A DNA stretch of 7,010 nt, from positions 1 through 7,010 of the forward strand of contig JAJFMS010000172.1 of assembly GCA_020696885.1 (NCBI GenBank). The letters run 5' to 3'. The DNA comes from Armatimonadota bacterium. Its GTDB lineage: Bacteria > Armatimonadota > SYMT01. The translations under genes and the position numbers were made by a program. Below, in pieces: positions 6,015 through 7,010 of this stretch; positions within the stretch are counted from its first letter, which is position 1, and every line of letters begins with the position of its first letter. The notes under the pieces are model-generated. The model worked only from the letters and a program-made list of their open reading frames with translations, did no database searches and was not told the DNA's origin.

Positions 6015-6911
6015 ATGAAGCAACCTGAACCGACCGTGCCCGCCGAAGCGATCGAAGCCTACAACCTGTACATTCACGGGAAGATCGATCGCCGGGGGTT
6101 CCTGGATCGCGTGCGGAAGGTCGCCGCGTCCGCGCTGGCCGCCAACGTCATCATCGACCAGTTGATGCCGAACTACGCAGCGGCCCAGCAGGTGCCCACC
6201 AACGATCCGCGCCTCAAGACGGAGTATGCGACCGTCCCCTCGCCGCAGGGAACCGGGAGCATCAAGGGCTACCTGGTGCGCCCGGCCAACGCGGGCAGCA
6301 AGCGCCTCCCCGCCATCCTGGTGATCCACGAGAACCGGGGTCTCAACCCGCACATCGAGGATGTCGCCCGGCGGTTCGGCCTGGAGAACTTCATGGCGTT
6401 TGCACCGGACGGCCTCACCTCCGTGGGCGGATACCCGGGCAACGACGAGAAGGGCGGCGAGCTGTTCCGGCAGGTGGACCGGGCGAAGATGGCCGAGGAC
6501 CTGCATGCCGCGGCGGTGTGGCTGAAGGGCCGGCCGGACAGCACCGGCAAGCTGGGCGTCACCGGCTTCTGCTTCGGCGGCGGCATTGCCAACGCGCTGG
6601 CGGTGCGCATGGGAGCGGGCCTGGCGGCGGCGGCGCCGTTCTACGGCTCCGCCCCCCCGATAGAAGACGTGCCGAAGATCAAGGCCGCCATCCTGGTGCA
6701 TCACGGCGAGCAGGACACGCGCCTGGTGCAGGGGTGGCCGGCTTACGAGGCCGCGCTGAAGGCGGCCGGCGTTCCGCACGAAGGCCACATCTATCCCGGC
6801 GCCGGCCACGGCTTCAACAACGACGCCACCCCGGCACGGTACAAGAAAGACGCCGCGGACCAGGCCTGGAAGAGCACCGTCGCGTGGTTCAACAAGTACG
6901 TCCGGGGCTAA
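6015..6911 (+). CDS. YghX-like dienelactone hydrolase family protein
   Basis: Alpha/beta hydrolase of 298 residues, full length for the family. The dienelactone hydrolase triad is visible: C186 in GFCFGGG, D234 in EQDTR and H265 in GAGHGF. E106 in HENRG is the conserved Glu that contacts the nucleophile. Close likeness to E. coli YghX, recalled rather than searched, runs along the protein: a helical N-terminus with YIHGKIDRRGFL, then NYA, HENRGLNPHIEDVARR, APDGL-SVGGYPGND, WPAYEAALKA and IYPG-GHGF. DRRGFL (R26, R27) followed by an Ala-rich stretch ending AAAQ (55-58) resembles a twin-arginine signal. It is internal and only weakly hydrophobic, so export is uncertain. The substrate is unknown: relatives open lactones such as dienelactone, but the YghX branch has no firm role. 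Start ATG 6015 fits the family N-terminus. Confidence 0.92.
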   Translation: MKQPEPTVPAEAIEAYNLYIHGKIDRRGFLDRVRKVAASALAANVIIDQLMPNYAAAQQVPTNDPRLKTEYATVPSPQGTGSIKGYLVRPANAGSKRLPAILVIHENRGLNPHIEDVARRFGLENFMAFAPDGLTSVGGYPGNDEKGGELFRQVDRAKMAEDLHAAAVWLKGRPDSTGKLGVTGFCFGGGIANALAVRMGAGLAAAAPFYGSAPPIEDVPKIKAAILVHHGEQDTRLVQGWPAYEAALKAAGVPHEGHIYPGAGHGFNNDATPARYKKDAADQAWKSTVAWFNKYVRG

Positions 6912-6917
6912 CGGTTA

Positions 6918-6945
6918 GAGCGCTGCTCCACGCGGAGCAGCACTC
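6918..6945 (+). terminator. Strong stem-loop after the hydrolase gene
   Basis: GCTGCTCC (6922-6929) pairs perfectly with GGAGCAGC (6934-6941) around the loop ACGC. Beyond a single C/A mismatch, GAG (6918-6920) pairs with CTC (6943-6945), giving 11 pairs in all. It starts six bases after the hydrolase stop codon. No T run follows, so release may need other factors, but the position and stability fit a transcript end. The remaining bases to 7010 show no gene. Confidence 0.6.
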
Positions 6946-7010
6946 CCGAACCCGGCCACGGGACGAACAAGCTGCACTACGTGCGGTGCTTCGTAGGGGC
7001 ACTCGCCGTG

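Noticed and set aside
5238..6809. Minus-strand open frame of 523 residues opposite the lipoprotein and hydrolase genes
   Set aside because: It is antisense to two genes with clear family motifs, spans their intergenic gap, and its Arg/Gly/His-rich translation shows no recognisable domain. Long antisense frames are expected in GC-rich DNA.
4755..6911. A functional two-gene unit of lipoprotein and hydrolase
   Set aside because: They share direction, but a 120-bp gap with its own inverted repeat lies between them and no known pathway pairs these families.

Overview
This is a GC-rich bacterial window that looks like chromosomal DNA. An exported lipoprotein with a lipobox and a hydrolase with a twin-arginine-like leader suggest a Gram-negative, free-living organism. 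The phylum cannot be fixed from the sequence. I see no rRNA, tRNA, CRISPR array, phage gene or plasmid replication gene.

Layout: (1) 70-2064, minus strand, encodes a large metallophosphoesterase. It has a complete set of calcineurin-type metal motifs, split by a helical insert of about 200 residues, and is followed by a stem-loop at 30-60. (2) 2065-2712 holds no credible gene. It contains two copies of a roughly 200-bp tandem repeat built from a dispersed palindromic repeat type, then a cluster of short inverted repeats sharing the hexamer GGTAGC/GCTACC. (3) 2630-3970, minus strand, is an IS1380-family transposase with intact catalytic residues. Its C-terminus is thrown out of frame near 2791-2794. 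A likely terminal repeat is visible only on the transposase-start side (about 4116-4130), so the insertion sequence looks decayed and probably truncated at its other end. (4) 4132-4633, plus strand, directly abuts the insertion sequence. It is the remnant of a membrane acyltransferase (acyltransferase_3 type) with a one-base frameshift in a G run and most of its central membrane region missing. (5) 4755-5894, plus strand, is a TolB-like beta-propeller lipoprotein. (6) 6015-6911, plus strand, is a YghX-like dienelactone-hydrolase-family protein with a twin-arginine-like leader, followed by a strong stem-loop at 6918-6945.

The genes do not form an obvious pathway. The centre (about 2120-4640) is a decay zone of repeats, a broken insertion sequence and a broken acyltransferase. 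It lies between an intact minus-strand gene and two intact plus-strand genes. The two plus-strand genes are 120 bp apart with an inverted repeat between them, so they need not be one operon. I found no convincing new multi-gene system. The most unusual items are the insert in the phosphoesterase, the tandem repeat and the GGTAGC cluster.
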